A stretch of DNA of 64,000 nt from Ampelocalamus luodianensis (GCA_036346255.1 CM070626.1:14532001-14596000); one strand, 5' to 3'. Positions 44,344 through 56,051 are shown, counted from the first letter of the stretch. Numbers and translations are program-made. Notes: generated by a model not told the origin, from the letters alone.

Positions 44344-44676
44344 TCAGAACATCATCACAGTGGCCACGCCGGCGGCACCTGCGAGCACGGTCGGCCAAGC
44401 GAGCGGCAAGGCAGCTGCAGCATTCTTACTCTCTGCCGCGGGCGACGGGGTGGGCGCGGTGGCGTCCGAGGACGGGCTCGTCGCGCCACCCCCAAAGGAC
44501 GGCGCCGAGGCTGGCCCCTCCGGAGGGCACAACCAGGGGGAGGAGGGCGGCGCGGCAGGGACCGGAGGGGCGCGGCGGTGGTGCCAGTAAACGCCAGCCG
44601 CTGTCACCGCCGGCACGGTGAGCGCCGCAGCCACTACCAGGGACAAGAAAGCCATGTGAGTCCTGGACGAAGCCAT
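44344..44676 (-). CDS. Small secreted, probably GPI-anchored AGP-like protein
   Basis: The 110-residue product starts MASSRTHMAFLSLVVAAALT, a signal peptide ending at about Ala27. A Pro/Ala/Ser-rich middle (about residues 33-85, with APPVPAAPPSSP, PSSDATAPTPSP) suits hydroxyproline O-glycosylation. The C-terminus is hydrophobic (AWPTVLAGAAGVATVMMF), as in GPI-attachment signals. This layout is that of short arabinogalactan proteins at the plasma membrane and wall. An upstream in-frame ATG at 44721 would add 15 residues but weaken the signal peptide, so the start at 44676 is preferred. Low-complexity makes the family call tentative; no intron is needed. Confidence 0.6.
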   Translation of the reverse strand: MASSRTHMAFLSLVVAAALTVPAVTAAGVYWHHRRAPPVPAAPPSSPWLCPPEGPASAPSFGGGATSPSSDATAPTPSPAAESKNAAAALPLAWPTVLAGAAGVATVMMF

Positions 44677-44779
44677 GCATCCCAGCTTCTGCACGTAGCT
44701 AGCTTCGCCACAAGAATGCAATCAAAGAAGAGATCGAAAAGATGGCCGTGTACGTTGAAGCTGACGAACACGTCGGCTG

Positions 44780-44786
44780 TATATAT
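44780..44786 (-). promoter_or_regulatory. TATA box of the AGP-like gene
   Basis: Minus strand CCATATATACAG lies about 105 bases upstream of the ATG at 44676, at a position fitting a short leader. Confidence 0.5.
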
Positions 44787-44989
44787 GGGAGGAATCAGGC
44801 GTGAGCAAGGCCGTAGGATCGGTTCGTGGAACGGCAAATGTTTGATGCCGGTGAAGATGCGGAAGGTGCATAGTATTGGGAGGCCTTGATGATGCGTTAA
44901 TCACTCTGATGGCTTCGTTCTGGGCGCAGTCATTGTGCGTGCGTGGCACCGGTTGCGCGGAAATTTTGTTCACGTACAAGCATGAAACT

Positions 44990-45375
44990 GGCGAAGGAAG
45001 GCATTGATATTTGCCTTCTGATCGTGTACACTGGCGTATAGCTGGGGCTCTTTATTTTCCGTTTGAATTTGAACTATTTTTGGACGTGAATAATTCAATA
45101 TATGGCTTGGTTTAGCATTTCATAACATTGGGTTGACGACGAACGGTGATGGCTTGTGAGATGATGTATATGTTGGTCACGTCAATAAGGGTATCTGTCC
45201 ACTGTGCCACTGGCCCATCCTTAATTTGATAACATTTTCTCGAAATCAATCAACGCAACAAAATTTTAAATCTAAATAGGCTCTACAAATGGGAAAATTT
45301 CTTCTAAAAGGAAGTCAGAAAGAAAAGAATAACAATGAAAGTGAAAGGAAACAGAAAAGGGAAAGTTATTATTGA
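44990..45375. other. Upstream intergenic DNA, no gene
   Basis: AT-rich DNA between the AGP-like gene promoter and the CACTA element. Nothing recognisable was seen. Confidence 0.4.
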
Positions 45376-45410
45376 CACTACTACAAAACAGGTCATACCA
45401 GACACCTCAT

Positions 45411-45815
45411 TGCAGACGGTTCCAAAGGAGCCGTCTGTGTTGAACTTATACAGACGGTTCCATTTGGAATCATCTGTGATACGCGCCTCATCACAGACGG
45501 TTCTTAATACCAACCGTTTGTGATACTTTACAGACGGTTGATAATAAGAACCGTCTGTGATAGTTCCTCATCACAGACGGTTGATATTATGAACCGTCTA
45601 TGATACTTCACAGACGGTTCATAATATCAACTGTCTGTGATGAGTACGCCTTATCACAGACGGTTTGAAAATAAAACCGTCTGTGAAGTATCATAGACGG
45701 TTCAATTTTAGAACCGTCGGTAATATTCTAGTATCACAGACGGCTATATTAAATAACCGTCTGTGATAGTATTATCACAGACGGTTCCAAGATAGAATCG
45801 TCTGTGATATTTCTT
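45411..45815. repeat. Left subterminal inverted-repeat array of the CACTA element
   Basis: About ten pairs of CACAGACGGTT and AACCGTCTGTGA face each other with short AT-rich loops of about 8-12 bases. Subterminal repeats bind the element's own DNA-binding protein in En/Spm-type transposons; the palindromic form here also predicts hairpins. Confidence 0.9.
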
Positions 45816-46039
45816 TCCTACCTCTTCATCTCCCGCGCGATCGATGTGTCTCTTCATCTCACCAACGCAGAACCGCCGTCTCTTCGTCTCGCACACCAAC
45901 TACATGCCTCTCTTCGTCTCACATGCCAGTTACTCCTAATTCTTTATAAGACGGAATAATTCACCGAAGATTAAACTCCTCCCATCGCTCTTCGTCTCAC
46001 GGTTTTGAGTACATACACGCAGCAATCGCCAAGGTGAGC

Positions 46040-46868
46040 ATGCAGAGCAGTCAGGCCAGCACCAAGGCGAGGAGGTCGGTGATCGCCGCTCTTTCTCACG
46101 ATGTCGTCGTCGACATTGTCAGCCGTGTGGCCACGAGCTCTCCTCAGCCCATGGAGGACCTATGCAGCCTACGATTAACATACGTACATCTTTATATCTA
46201 CAATATACGTACGTACGTACTACTATTTATTCTAACATCTTGAATTTTGTATGTACGTATATTGGAGTTGCAAGGCCTTGTACAAGGTGTCCAAGGAACG
46301 CACCGTGGGGAGGCGCGTGGCGCTGGAGCGAGAGGAGGCGATGAAGTGGCAGGACAACGAGCGCTACCTCGCCATCGTCAACCACCTGGCCGGCGCCGGC
46401 AACCTGGGGGCTTGTTTCATCGTCGGCCTCGGGCTTGTCTTCGCGCCCCAAGACATGCAGCGCGGCCTCATGTTCCTTGAACGGGTGGCCATGGTCGGCC
46501 ACAAGGCCGCGGCCTACATGCTCGGTCTCCTCCTCTACACGGCCGGCGAAACGCGCAACGTTGGGAAGCATTACATCAGCCAGGTCGAGGACGAGCCGAC
46601 CGGCGGCGGGTGCGAGACGACCAAGACCAACCGGGAGTGCAGGCGGTGCCAGAGGCTCGCCGCGGACATGGTTTAGGCGGCGGCGTGGGGGAAGAAGGCC
46701 AGGTCACTGGGCCGGGTGTGGGCGTTGTCGGAGGATGGCCACCGGTGCACGAGCACTGGCTGCGGTGTGGAAGGGTGGGATGACTACGTCGTCTTCTGCA
46801 GTGACGACTGCAGAATTAGGCATGAGTATGCCAGTTTCTTTGCAAAGGTGTTGGACTATTTGCCATAA
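46040..46868 (+). pseudogene. Captured F-box protein gene with MYND-like tail
   Basis: The ATG at 46040 starts an F-box-like segment (LSHDVVVDIVSRVATSSPQP, then MEDLCSLRLT). After an intron of about 80 bp (46185-46265, with ACGTACGTAC repeats) the frame resumes CKALYKVSKERTVGRRVALE. Sel1-like helical sequence follows (GACFIVGLGLVFAPQD, GLMFLERVAMVGHKAAAYML). The end, ALSEDGHRCTSTGCGVEGWD and FCSDDCRIRHEYASFFAKVL, is a Cys/His finger. Plant F-box proteins with a C-terminal MYND-like finger have this order; they act as substrate adaptors in SCF ubiquitin ligases. A TAG at 46674 interrupts the frame before the finger. The donor site is not clear. It lies just inside the CACTA left array, so it was carried by the transposon. 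Confidence 0.72.
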
Positions 46869-47062
46869 AATTTCAGTTTTTTAGGTTTCTAGAAAGGTGG
46901 TGCAGCTGGACTATTTTTCAAATTAAATGAATTTTTAAATATACGGTCCACAAGGACAGGAGGGATTACAATTCCACGTTGACATCAAAATATACGTACG
47001 ACATATTACAAGTCCATAACACATGATGTTATGGAATAAATTAATTAGAATGGAGCAATTTC

Positions 47063-50000
47063 TTAATTAAAATATAGCCCTTCATGATGATCGACGCGCA
47101 TATAGCTAGCTTCCTCGCTGGGTTCTTCCTTGAGCCTGATGCCGTCTCCGAAAGGAGGCAACTCGTCAAATTGATTGTATTCTTCCTCATCCACTATATT
47201 CTCAACTCCGACAATCATTCTTTTTCTATGAAGAACTACGTGACGCTTCTTATTTGCCGGGTCGGTTACATAGAAGACTTGAACAACTTGGTTAGCCAGT
47301 ACGAATGGTTCGTCTTTGTATCCGACACGATCGAGGTCCACGGTAGTGACGCCGTGCTTGTCGACCTTCACCGTGGGAGATGGACCCAACGACACCGAAA
47401 TAGGGGATCTTGAAAAGCACGTAGTCGAGCTCTCATATCTCCTCTATTTGCCCATAGTACGAGCTCCTCACCATCGATCATCGAATGTATCTATGCGGAC
47501 ACCGCTGTTCGGATCGTGCTCTTCCTATCCTCATTGCCGATAAAATGTGTACCCATTTATGTCGTATCCTTGCCATGTGACAATTGTAAATTGTGGCCCT
47601 TTGCCAACCATAGCAGCGTATCATCACTTGATGACCTCTCGTCATGATTCGCACCTTTAACCATTCGTTGAACCGACGGTTGTGCTCTCGTGATCCAAAC
47701 CTCCGACCGTCCGATTCGTTGGCGCACCATGTCTTTGTGCTCGCCGATGTACGGGACACTTGGGTCATGTGTTGCAAGACCGTGAAATGGGCTTGAGCGC
47801 ACGTATCCGGATCGGGAGTGATTAATTTCTTCCGATGGTCCCGATACCATCCGGCCTTCCTCGTGACGAGATAGAGGCACACCTATCGGTTCCACTCGAG
47901 CCATGTAGTCGACGCAGAACTCAATGACCTCTTCGGTTGCATAACCTTTGATGATCTCGCCCTCCGGTCGAGATCGATTCCGTACGTAGGACTTGAGAAT
48001 TCCCATATACCTCTCGAACGGGTACATATGACGTAGGAACACAGGACCGCATATCTTTATCTCTTTCACAAGATGAACAATGAGATGGACCATGATATCG
48101 AAAAATGACGGAGGGAAATACATCTCAAGTTGACATAGAGTCGTCACCACCTCGGCCTGTAGAGCATCTAGTCCTTCGGGATCGATGACCTTCTGAGCAA
48201 TTGAGTTGAAGAAATAACACAGCCTCAAGATTGCCACTCGGACCTTGTTCGCAAGATACCCTAATTGCAACAGAAGCATTTGTGTCATCGACATGACAAT
48301 CATGAGACTTCATACCAATTAATTTCAAATCTTGCATAGAAACAAGTTTCTTAATATTAGCGGAGTAACGACGGGACTTTGACACCATGCAAGCTTTAGC
48401 ACAATTCATTTCTCTCGCCTTGGACATAGTGTAGCAAGTCGGTGGAAGGTATGTTCGTCCTTTATCGGTCTCTTTCGGTGCTAACTCGGTCCTTATGTTC
48501 ATATCAACCAAGTCACGTCGTGCGTTAACACCATCCTTTGTTTTGCCACTAATGTTCAGTAAGAGACCAATCAAGCTTTCACATACATTCTTCTCCACGT
48601 GCATGACGTCGATGCAGTGACGAACTTCTAAGTGCTCCCAATAAGGCAAGTCCCAAAAAATTGACCGCTTCTTCCAGATGTTCTTCTGACGGGCTTTTAA
48701 TTTACATCCCTTCCCAAGCACAACATCGATATCCTTAACCATATCATAGACCTCTTTCCTCTAAAAGTCCTTGAGCCGAACTGTCCTCCTTATTTCCGTC
48801 GAATTGTTTTTTCATCTTGCGGTATGGGTGACTCGGAAGGAACCTACGGTGACGCATATACACGCTTTGCGCGAGTTGTTCAACCATACACTCTCGTAGC
48901 ATCTAAGCAAGGCGGATGTGGTTTGGCTCCTTCGCATCAAGCCCGACAGTTACCAAGGGCAGGAAAATCATTGATAGTGCGAACAACATGACGCGAAAGA
49001 GAAGTTCTCTCGTTTATCGCATCCCATACTTGTACCCTTCGTTCCAAAGTGTCACAAGATCATCCAAGAATGGTGCTAGGTACACATCAATATCGTTCTC
49101 AAAGTTGCTTCGCCCTTGGATAAGTAGTGACATCAAAATGTACTTCCGCTTCATACACGTACCAAGGAGGAAGGTTGTACATACATAGATTCACGGGCCA
49201 AAGTGCTATGTCATTGCTCATGTTACCGAAAGGATTCATTCCATCTGTACTCAACCCTAACCTTATGTTCCTCGGCCCGCATCGAACTCTTTGAAGGTCC
49301 GATCGAAGTTTCTCCACCGCGTAATCAGCAGGTGTCTTAGTTTTCCATCTTTCTTACGCCTCCGAAAGTGCCAATGCAGCAATCTTGCCTCCTTTCGGTT
49401 CGCAAATAAACGCTTCAAACGTGGGATCACAAGAAGATACCACAACACCTTAGCAGGAGGTCCTTGCTTCACCTTAGCAAGATTCTTACGCTTGTATCGG
49501 GATGCTTTGCACACGGACATACATGCAAGTCTGCATACTCTTTACGATCTGAGATACAATCGTTCGGACATGCATGTATTCTTTCTACTTCCATTCCCAA
49601 TGGACAAAGAACCTTCTTGGCTTGGTAGGTGGTCTTTGGGCAACACATTTCCCTCCGGAAGAATGTCCGCTAGAGACCTAACAACGCCGTGAAACTCTTG
49701 TCGGACCAACCATTGCTCGCCTTCAATTTCAGCGGTTCATACGTTGACAACCTTGTGTATTCCGGCTTGCGACCGAGGAACAAAGGTTTCCCGAGTCCTC
49801 CATTAAGCGCTCGAATTTACAAAACTCTATCTCATCAGAGTTTCTCATCGCATCGCATAGACTTCCTGATGTTATCATTATTCGGCGATGTCATCATTAT
49901 TCACCGTGCTCTTCGTCCAACATGTATATCCTTTTTGAAACCCCTTCAAATCAAGTGCCCTACGATCGCGCCGGGTTGTTAAAAATCTTCAGATTACCGC

Positions 50001-50121
50001 AATCAATGCATGGACAGTACATAAATTATGTCCCCTTATTCAGCATATCCTGCTCCGCGGCTGCCGTAAAAGCAATCACGCCATTAATATACTCTTCACT
50101 CACATGGTTCGCACCGTACAT
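47063..50121 (-). pseudogene. TNP2-type CACTA transposase, decayed
   Basis: The minus-strand order fits TNP2: a start at 50121 (MYGANHVSEEYINGVIAF, with CPCIDC, like the transposase-associated domain), a central part with RYKRKNLAKVKQGPPAKVLW (49500) and DPRN/GPRNIRLGLSTDGMNPFG followed by NLPPW (about 49270-49150), LPYWEHLEVRHCIDVMHVEK (about 48650), a DUF4218-like C-terminal half (MYPFERYMGILKSYVRNRSR, about 48030) and a final DUF4216-like tail (GVTTVDLDRVGYKDEPFVLA, QVFYVTDP; 47395-47063). TNP2 proteins cut and join CACTA elements. Stops and frame changes occur throughout, so it cannot make an active enzyme. Confidence 0.85.
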
Positions 50122-50678
50122 CTAGTTTCGGTCCATCTACGCTACACACGTAACAATTAGTAGTGTTAAATTATATTAATAAACTGCAAATACGTTACTC
50201 CTCCTATTAACCAAATACACTAAAATTGATTAAAGATAAACCTAGAGCAAATATAAAGAGTTAAAGATTGTTACCTCTGAGCTCACGATTTAAAATTCCT
50301 AATATCCCGCGAGATTCCTCACGGTCCTTCTCCTTCAGGCCACAGTGCAATGTGAGACTTAAATGAACAGGTCAAGAGAAGAGCCACAATCGAAATGCAC
50401 CTCCCCCATAAGCTTATCCTACTCACAAAACACCCACAGCCGAAACAAAACACTCATTCACAACACCCAAACCGAGAGCTACCACCAAAGCCAAGCCTCA
50501 CAAAGCAAGCATGCAAGCCAAATAGCCATAAGTTGCTAGGGCAACCCACAACCAAGAACAAGACAAGCAAAATAAACAAGCCTCCAACAGCCAACACAGA
50601 GCAAAGCTTCTTAAGCCCCTCTATTCCAAAGAAGAGATCAGAGGCGCTAGGGCAGGGGGGTCTGTCGATCGGGTCTTT

Positions 50679-50688
50679 ATATTTATAG
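50679..50688 (-). promoter_or_regulatory. TATA box upstream of the TNP2 remnant
   Basis: Minus strand CCCTATAAATATAAAGACCC is a strong TATA motif about 560 bases before the TNP2 start codon. It lies right beside the central repeat array, as promoters of CACTA transposase genes lie next to subterminal repeats. Confidence 0.6.
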
Positions 50689-50694
50689 GGGTGG

Positions 50695-51075
50695 CATATC
50701 ACAGACGGTTCTTATTCCCAACCGTCTGTGATATGAGTATATCACAGACAGTTCCTCTCACTAACCGTCTGTGTTGAACTTATACAGACGACTCCATGTG
50801 GAACCGTCTGTGATATCCTCCATATCACATACGGTTAGTAAGGAAAACCGTCTTTGATATACTCACATCACAGACGGTTCTATTGACAAACCGTCTGTGA
50901 TGTGAGTATATCACAGACGGTTCTCTTCATTAGCCGCCTGTGATATGGAGGATATCACAGACGGTTCTACATGGAGCCGTCAGATAAGTTCAACACGCAG
51001 ACGATTAGTAGGAGGAACCGCTCTGTCTTGAGGATATTATCGAGATGGTTCTTCATTCAACCGCTCGTGATAGCG
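50695..51075. repeat. Central CACAGACGGTT array of the CACTA element
   Basis: About eight facing pairs of the same motif as the left array, mostly separated by ATATGAGTATATC-like spacers; the last ones are diverged. Such arrays normally mark element ends, so this may be the old right end of a smaller element next to the TNP2 promoter. Confidence 0.88.
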
Positions 51076-51260
51076 CATGAGCATGTATGTGCGCAAATAA
51101 TTAACAAAATGAATTGCCCAAGAATAAATAAATGATAACAAAGACCATATCATCACGCATTTATAAAAAGACCATATTGTTTTACATCACGCATAATAGA
51201 TCGCCTTATCGTTTTACATCACGACGATAAAAAAAGCATGAGCGATCCTATCTTAGTCTT

Positions 51261-51749
51261 CAAATCTTCGTGACGCATTCTCGTCTTCTTGGTGGGGCGG
51301 GATCATCGATCGTCTCACCAAACGCCCCACCGTGACCTTGCACGCTCAATTTCCTCTTGTAGATGTTGGACTTCGTAATCAAGTCCCATATAGCCCTGAG
51401 GCCATCAACCCTGGTCTCCACGGTCTCGCTAGGCGGACCCGCTCTCTCGCAATGTCGAGGTCGCCTCGACTCTGGGCTGCATCCTCGGTGCGGACCAAAG
51501 AGTTCCATAGGACAATCTCCACGACGAGGTTTACTCGCCGGATGCTCGAGAGCCTCGCACTGGTCTATTGGAGGAGGAGCTCCAATCGACCGATGATCGC
51601 CGTTATGGTCTCCGGTAGATGGGAGGGTCTACAACGGATTGCATTGCGAACGGACGCCTTGTTCGCAGCCTTGGGCCAGGTTGCGACCAGAGAGGTGCGA
51701 GTACACAACCAAAATGTAGGCGATCTGATCGGGACGAGAGAGGAAGCCA
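51261..51749 (-). pseudogene. Small unknown ORF of the CACTA element
   Basis: A minus-strand frame starts MASSLVPIRSPTFWLCTRTS at 51749 and stops after about 60 residues. Another frame then encodes a charged helical segment (EDAAQSRGDLDIARE, VETRVDGLRAIWDLITKSNI, YKRKLSVQGHGG) to 51260. One or two base changes would join them, so it looks like a broken gene of about 160 residues with a coiled-coil tendency. A TATA box precedes it. No family was recognised; small extra ORFs of this type are common in CACTA elements. Confidence 0.4.
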
Positions 51750-51819
51750 TTTGGAATTTGTGGAGAGAGAGGGGATGATCAAGGAGATTCGTGAGAAATC
51801 CCTTTGATAATGGTTGTCT

Positions 51820-51829
51820 ATTTATATAA
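51820..51829 (-). promoter_or_regulatory. TATA box of the small CACTA ORF
   Basis: Minus strand TTTATATAAATAG lies about 75 bases before the ATG at 51749. Confidence 0.5.
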
Positions 51830-51896
51830 AAGAAGTAGTAAAGCTGGAATGCTCCAAAGATAGACCTATAGGACGCCTTAGTTAATTGCGTATCGT

Positions 51897-52428
51897 TTTG
51901 TAGGAGCCGACGACCGCACGCCCAAGTGAGGATGGTTGGGATGTCTATTGAACCGGGCGTGGGGTGGCGATCCATGCATGGAAGGGATAGTGATATATCG
52001 TTAATTTGTTACGGTGCCATGTGTGGCTTGTTAGTTCATTCTTGAGTTACGCTTAGATTGAATGTATAAGATCATTTTCGTAACAGCTGAGATCATTTGT
52101 GAGCTAAGCAAAGTATCTTAGAGCTCATAGTTTGTCCATATTCATTTAATGAAGAGTATAGTGGACATGGTACATGACAATTTTCCGAGGAAAAGGCCGT
52201 CGGGATACTTGGAAGGAACGGTCCCCATCACCACACCGAGCCGTTGCTCGAGATTCGTATAAATTCTTGTCCTAACGACGACATCGTAACACTGAAGGAA
52301 GAGAACGGGTGCTTATCGCAAAAGGGGATGCGCTTTGTAGGAGCCGACGACCGCATGCTCCAAGTGAGGATGGTGGGATGTCTATTGAGGTCGGGCGTGG
52401 GGTGGCGATCCATGCATGGAAGGGATAG
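51897..52428 (+). repeat. Direct duplication, 94 and 95 bp, 437 bp apart
   Basis: The segment from TTTGTAGGAGCCGACGACCG to GGCGATCCATGCATGGAAGG occurs at 51897-51990 and 52334-52428 with a few differences. An 18-bp piece, GTGGACATGGTACATGAC, also occurs at both 52151-52168 and 52467-52484. The block in front of the Ulp1-like ORF has therefore been partly duplicated and shuffled. Confidence 0.85.
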
Positions 52429-52467
52429 AAAAGACGGTGCTCGGGTGGCGCAGGTTACGCCAGGTCC

Positions 52468-53552
52468 GTGGACATGGTACATGACGCCGAGATTTATCCT
52501 GGGGAGTTTTATCCATGGCCCAAGAAGGACATCACCTCGACCTCGCAGATGCCGCCTCAACCTTTGATGACTCCACCCCAACCATCTCAACACGACCATG
52601 CCTCTCCAACAGGACCCAAGAAGGACATCGCCCTGGACCCTGCAATGCCGCCTCAACCTCTGATGACTCTACCCCAACCATCTTGGCACGACCATGCCTC
52701 TCCAACAGGACCCTCCATGACTACACCTCAACCTTCGCTTCAGAAGCCCGCCTCATCGGTTCCCGTGGAGAAGACACCGAACAAACAAAAAAAATGTGCC
52801 GCCGTTTCGGTTCCCGAGTCATCTCACAGGAGGATGCGTAGCGGGCAAGTCGTTCAGGACAAATCGAAATCGAAGAACATTAAGGCGCTTCCTCCTCCTA
52901 ACCCTAAGAAATACTCTTTCGGAAGTCCGTTGGCGACCACCGCAGTATTGGCCTACGCTGGATTAGGTTGTCAGAGTTTGCATACCTGGTACTTGCACAA
53001 GACCAAAGAGAAAGGGTGCGTTGATGGAATCACTGTCAGATACACGGAGGACTATTTCCTCCACGAGCCGGCCCCCTTCGTCGTGGGCTTCGACGACTTA
53101 TTCGACCTATTCAACCTCAAAGCCCTCGATGCCTCACTTCTACGATGCTGGACACTGTAAGTGTGTACAATCAAGTTCTACATTCACGTAATACCGAATA
53201 TAACAACTCATTGCTTATGTATAGATACATGATTAAAAATGTCCGGCGATTGAAAGAACCGGTGGGTTTCCTCGACCCACACGTGGTCTCTGAGCAAACC
53301 ATCTTGGCAGACGCATCCTACGTCGAGAAATACATAACGACAGGATTGCTTGCTCAAAATGACAAGGACTACATAATGGTGCCCTACAACCAGAAGTAAG
53401 TGCTTCACTACTTGCTATACAAATTTCATTTGTACTTTATACGCAGCACGAACTTAGGTTTAATGACTCAAGCGACATACATGAGTAGGCACCACTGGGT
53501 CATTTTAGTCATTATACCAAAGAGGAACCAGTACTATACCTTGATTCCCTAA
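52468..53552 (+). pseudogene. Ulp1-like (C48 peptidase) ORF of the CACTA element
   Basis: The open part starts MDMVHDAEIYPGEFYPWPKK, passes through a Pro/Gln/His-rich region with three diverged copies of a MPPQPLMTPPQPSQHDHASP-type repeat, then a KYSFGSPLATTAV region ending FDLFNLKALDASLLRCWTL (53160). After an intron-like step, related frames give VGFLDPHVVSEQTILADASY (about 53260-53320), LLAQNDKDYIMVPYN and, after another step, HHWVILVIIPKRNQYYTL (about 53490-53550). The H-x-W-x-L-V-I pattern is the catalytic-His region of Ulp1-like cysteine proteases, often found as a second gene in grass CACTA elements. The Asp/Cys part is missing, so it is a fragment. Confidence 0.6.
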
Positions 53553-54354
53553 TGAAAAAGCCACGACTTCACCCTTGTGCGAGGAGTACTGCAGTGTGCT
53601 TATTTCCTCCATACATAACTCTATTGTAGTCTTCCTTCGCTTGAAATGGCCGAGGTTAACTTTTTGAAACATGTAGGTCGCTCATCTCCTATATTGCCGA
53701 GGAGGGCTATACAAGGAACAAACGCCACATTTAATCACAGGATGCGATTTTCTGACGTACTACAACACAATAATTCTATCATACTGTAATAATGCGTCTC
53801 GAATTGACTATACCTATATATGTAATTCTATTTTTGCAAGTGTCACGCAAAAAGCGTAAGAATGTGCATTCTACGCTTGCCATCATATGCGATTCTCATA
53901 AGTGCTAAGTTGGAGGATCCCGAGGTTGGTCAATCTCGCAATAATTATTTCCTAATTATAAATTTAAATATATATGCTTACTACTTCACTCTTGCTAGCT
54001 ACGGATCTTCAATATAGATTTAGATTCACTTGTTCGAGAGAGATCTCGGATGTTTGAGGAAGCTCGCACCTTCATCATGACGGATATCATTAGCGCCAAC
54101 GAGAGTTTCACTACTCCAACACCATTGAATGATTCATTAATGTAATTCACTTTGAATAGTTGTAATTCAATTGTAACTCCGAGGCTAGCCAATATTTGAT
54201 ACATATTCGTGTCGAATTGATTTTGAGTTAAATGATCACTTTGAGTGTCAATGATTGATTCATCCGTAATGTATCTATTTTCGCACGCTTGTTTTCAGAG
54301 GGCATGGCTAGCAATTCCCGAGGCTAGCCGAAAATCAAAATTAAATTGGTTATC
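53553..54354. other. CACTA interior without a recognised gene
   Basis: Short open frames only; possibly the decayed 3' end of the Ulp1-like gene (53640-54110). The sequence GCGTAAGAATGTGCATTC near 53850 and neighbours show no known domain. Confidence 0.35.
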
Positions 54355-54675
54355 TTTGAAGAGCTATCACGAGACGGTTCATAACTATCGCGTCGTGATA
54401 GATGGATATCGACGGTTCGATAGATGGATATCACCGTCGTGATATGTGGATATTTCGAGCGGTGATTTCGTGATATGCATATATACGCGGCGATATTTAC
54501 GAACCATCTGTGATATCCAATATCGCGGTGTGAATTATGAACCGTGCTCGTGATATATTGATATCACGGACGGTCATAATTATCACCGTCACAGACGTGA
54601 CAAAAACCGTAGATGCCAATCGTGTGATATGTGGATATTTCGAACACGTGCTGTGATAACGTTTTCGTAGTAGTG
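54355..54675. repeat. Right subterminal repeats of the CACTA element, diverged
   Basis: Motifs such as GACGGTTCATAA, ACGAACCATCTGTGATATCC and AACCGT...CGTGATAT recur but are badly degraded, with many single-base losses, compared with the left and central arrays. They end in the terminal repeat at 54675. Confidence 0.7.
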
Positions 54676-56051
54676 TGCTAATTATGCCCCGAATACATCA
54701 GTGATATGCATATATCAGTTGCATGCACCAACTAATTCACCTAAATATTTACGAAAAGACATACAATTCACTGATATTCATATATCATCTTATGATTTTT
54801 GTAACCACATTTTATTGGAATTTTTCATCCGTGAATTATGAACCGTCTGTGATATCCATATATCCATTCATATTCATATTCACGGTGTCAAGGGATTAAA
54901 TATGAATCAAATAGTGGTAAAAACCCATTCATATTCATATTTTTTAAACACGTATGATTACGAATTTGAATGATATCCTCGTAACTTATGTAATGACAAG
55001 ATATTTATGATATTTTATCCTATATATAGCATATTTAATCATTCTAATTTGTTTATTTGACATATGATTATCGTCTTGTTTATTCTCTCTTTTCGCATTC
55101 TTGCGTTGGCACAAAACAAACGTAAACCAGCAGCACGATGTTCTAAATCAACTCTTGTTTCTCAACGCAATCCAATCATACTAATTCTTGCTCTAAGAAA
55201 GCATAATTCCTTCCTACTCTGCACTTTGCTAGTATTATAATCCATGATCACGAGAAACATCACGCTGTGGCACATAGCAGCAAGCAGGTTGCTAGTGGGG
55301 TAGATTCTAGTTGGACTATGCACCAAACATAGTTTTTTTTTCTCGCTCACTGAATTGAATTAGATGACCAACAGAGAACAAACCATGCATCAAATTCACC
55401 ATGCAAGAATCCTAAGAAACAGTGCTAATGCATAACCGATATACCAAGAATTCAACCTGCCGTATGACTGAATCTTGCATGTCTATGTTCAGAATCCTAG
55501 GTCTTGAAACAAATATTGCCAAAAACAAACGTGGATACACCAAAAAGGTGTGAACAAACGATTTCTTCCTTGGGCCACAAGAAAATTGAATTTCTTTAAG
55601 AAACACATTTGTTTAATCAATAGCAATGCTACAATAGTTTTGAATCACAAATTTCCTCATGCTAATAAAAATTATCACCAAAACCAATTTTCCAAATGCT
55701 TTGTGGATTAAAATGAATATTTGGAGGCTTATTGGTTTAAACACTAAGCTCTCCACTTTTCAGAGACTAACAACATGTGATGAAAAAATAGCGCATATTA
55801 CAATAGGTGACCCTACCAGAGTCGTAGTTCAAAATCATGGGAATAAATATGAGCATAGAAACATGATCACAAATTAGATTCAGAAACTGTATAAACAGAA
55901 CCAAAATGCAGAGATTGGGCCAAACCTCTTGCTCGAGTTCGGGAACCCTCTGCGAAGTTCCGTTCCCCTTGCCGAGGGGCGCCGACGCGGCTGGAGGGCC
56001 ACCACCGCTGCACTGGTTCGCCAGAGCTGGCATTGACCATCCGGTCCACCC
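54676..56051. other. AT-rich flank, no gene recognised
   Basis: It includes CATTCATATTCATATT-type repeats (54860-54945) and one stray CACTA motif (about 54832-54860). A GC-richer part at 55920-56050 has minus-strand frames without a recognised domain. It is interrupted at its right edge by the long LTR. Confidence 0.4.

Larger units (their letters stand above)
45376..54675. mobile_element. CACTA (En/Spm-like) element, 9.3 kb
   Basis: The left end CACTACTACAAAAC (45376) and the right end, complement CACTACTACGAAAAC (54675), are CACTA terminal repeats. The 3-bp flanks are TGA and TGC, matching at two positions. Inside are arrays of CACAGACGGTT / AACCGTCTGTG subterminal repeats at the left end, in the middle (50695-51075) and, diverged, near the right end. 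A decayed TNP2 gene (minus), a Ulp1-like ORF (plus), a small unknown ORF (minus) and a captured F-box gene lie between. The middle array suggests that two elements or a rearranged one are joined here. A short piece of the same repeat also occurs outside the right end (about 54832-54860). Confidence 0.8.

Noticed and set aside
45411..45815. CRISPR-like or rho-independent terminator-like hairpins
   Set aside because: The facing CACAGACGGTT pairs directly follow a CACTA terminal repeat and are subterminal transposon repeats.
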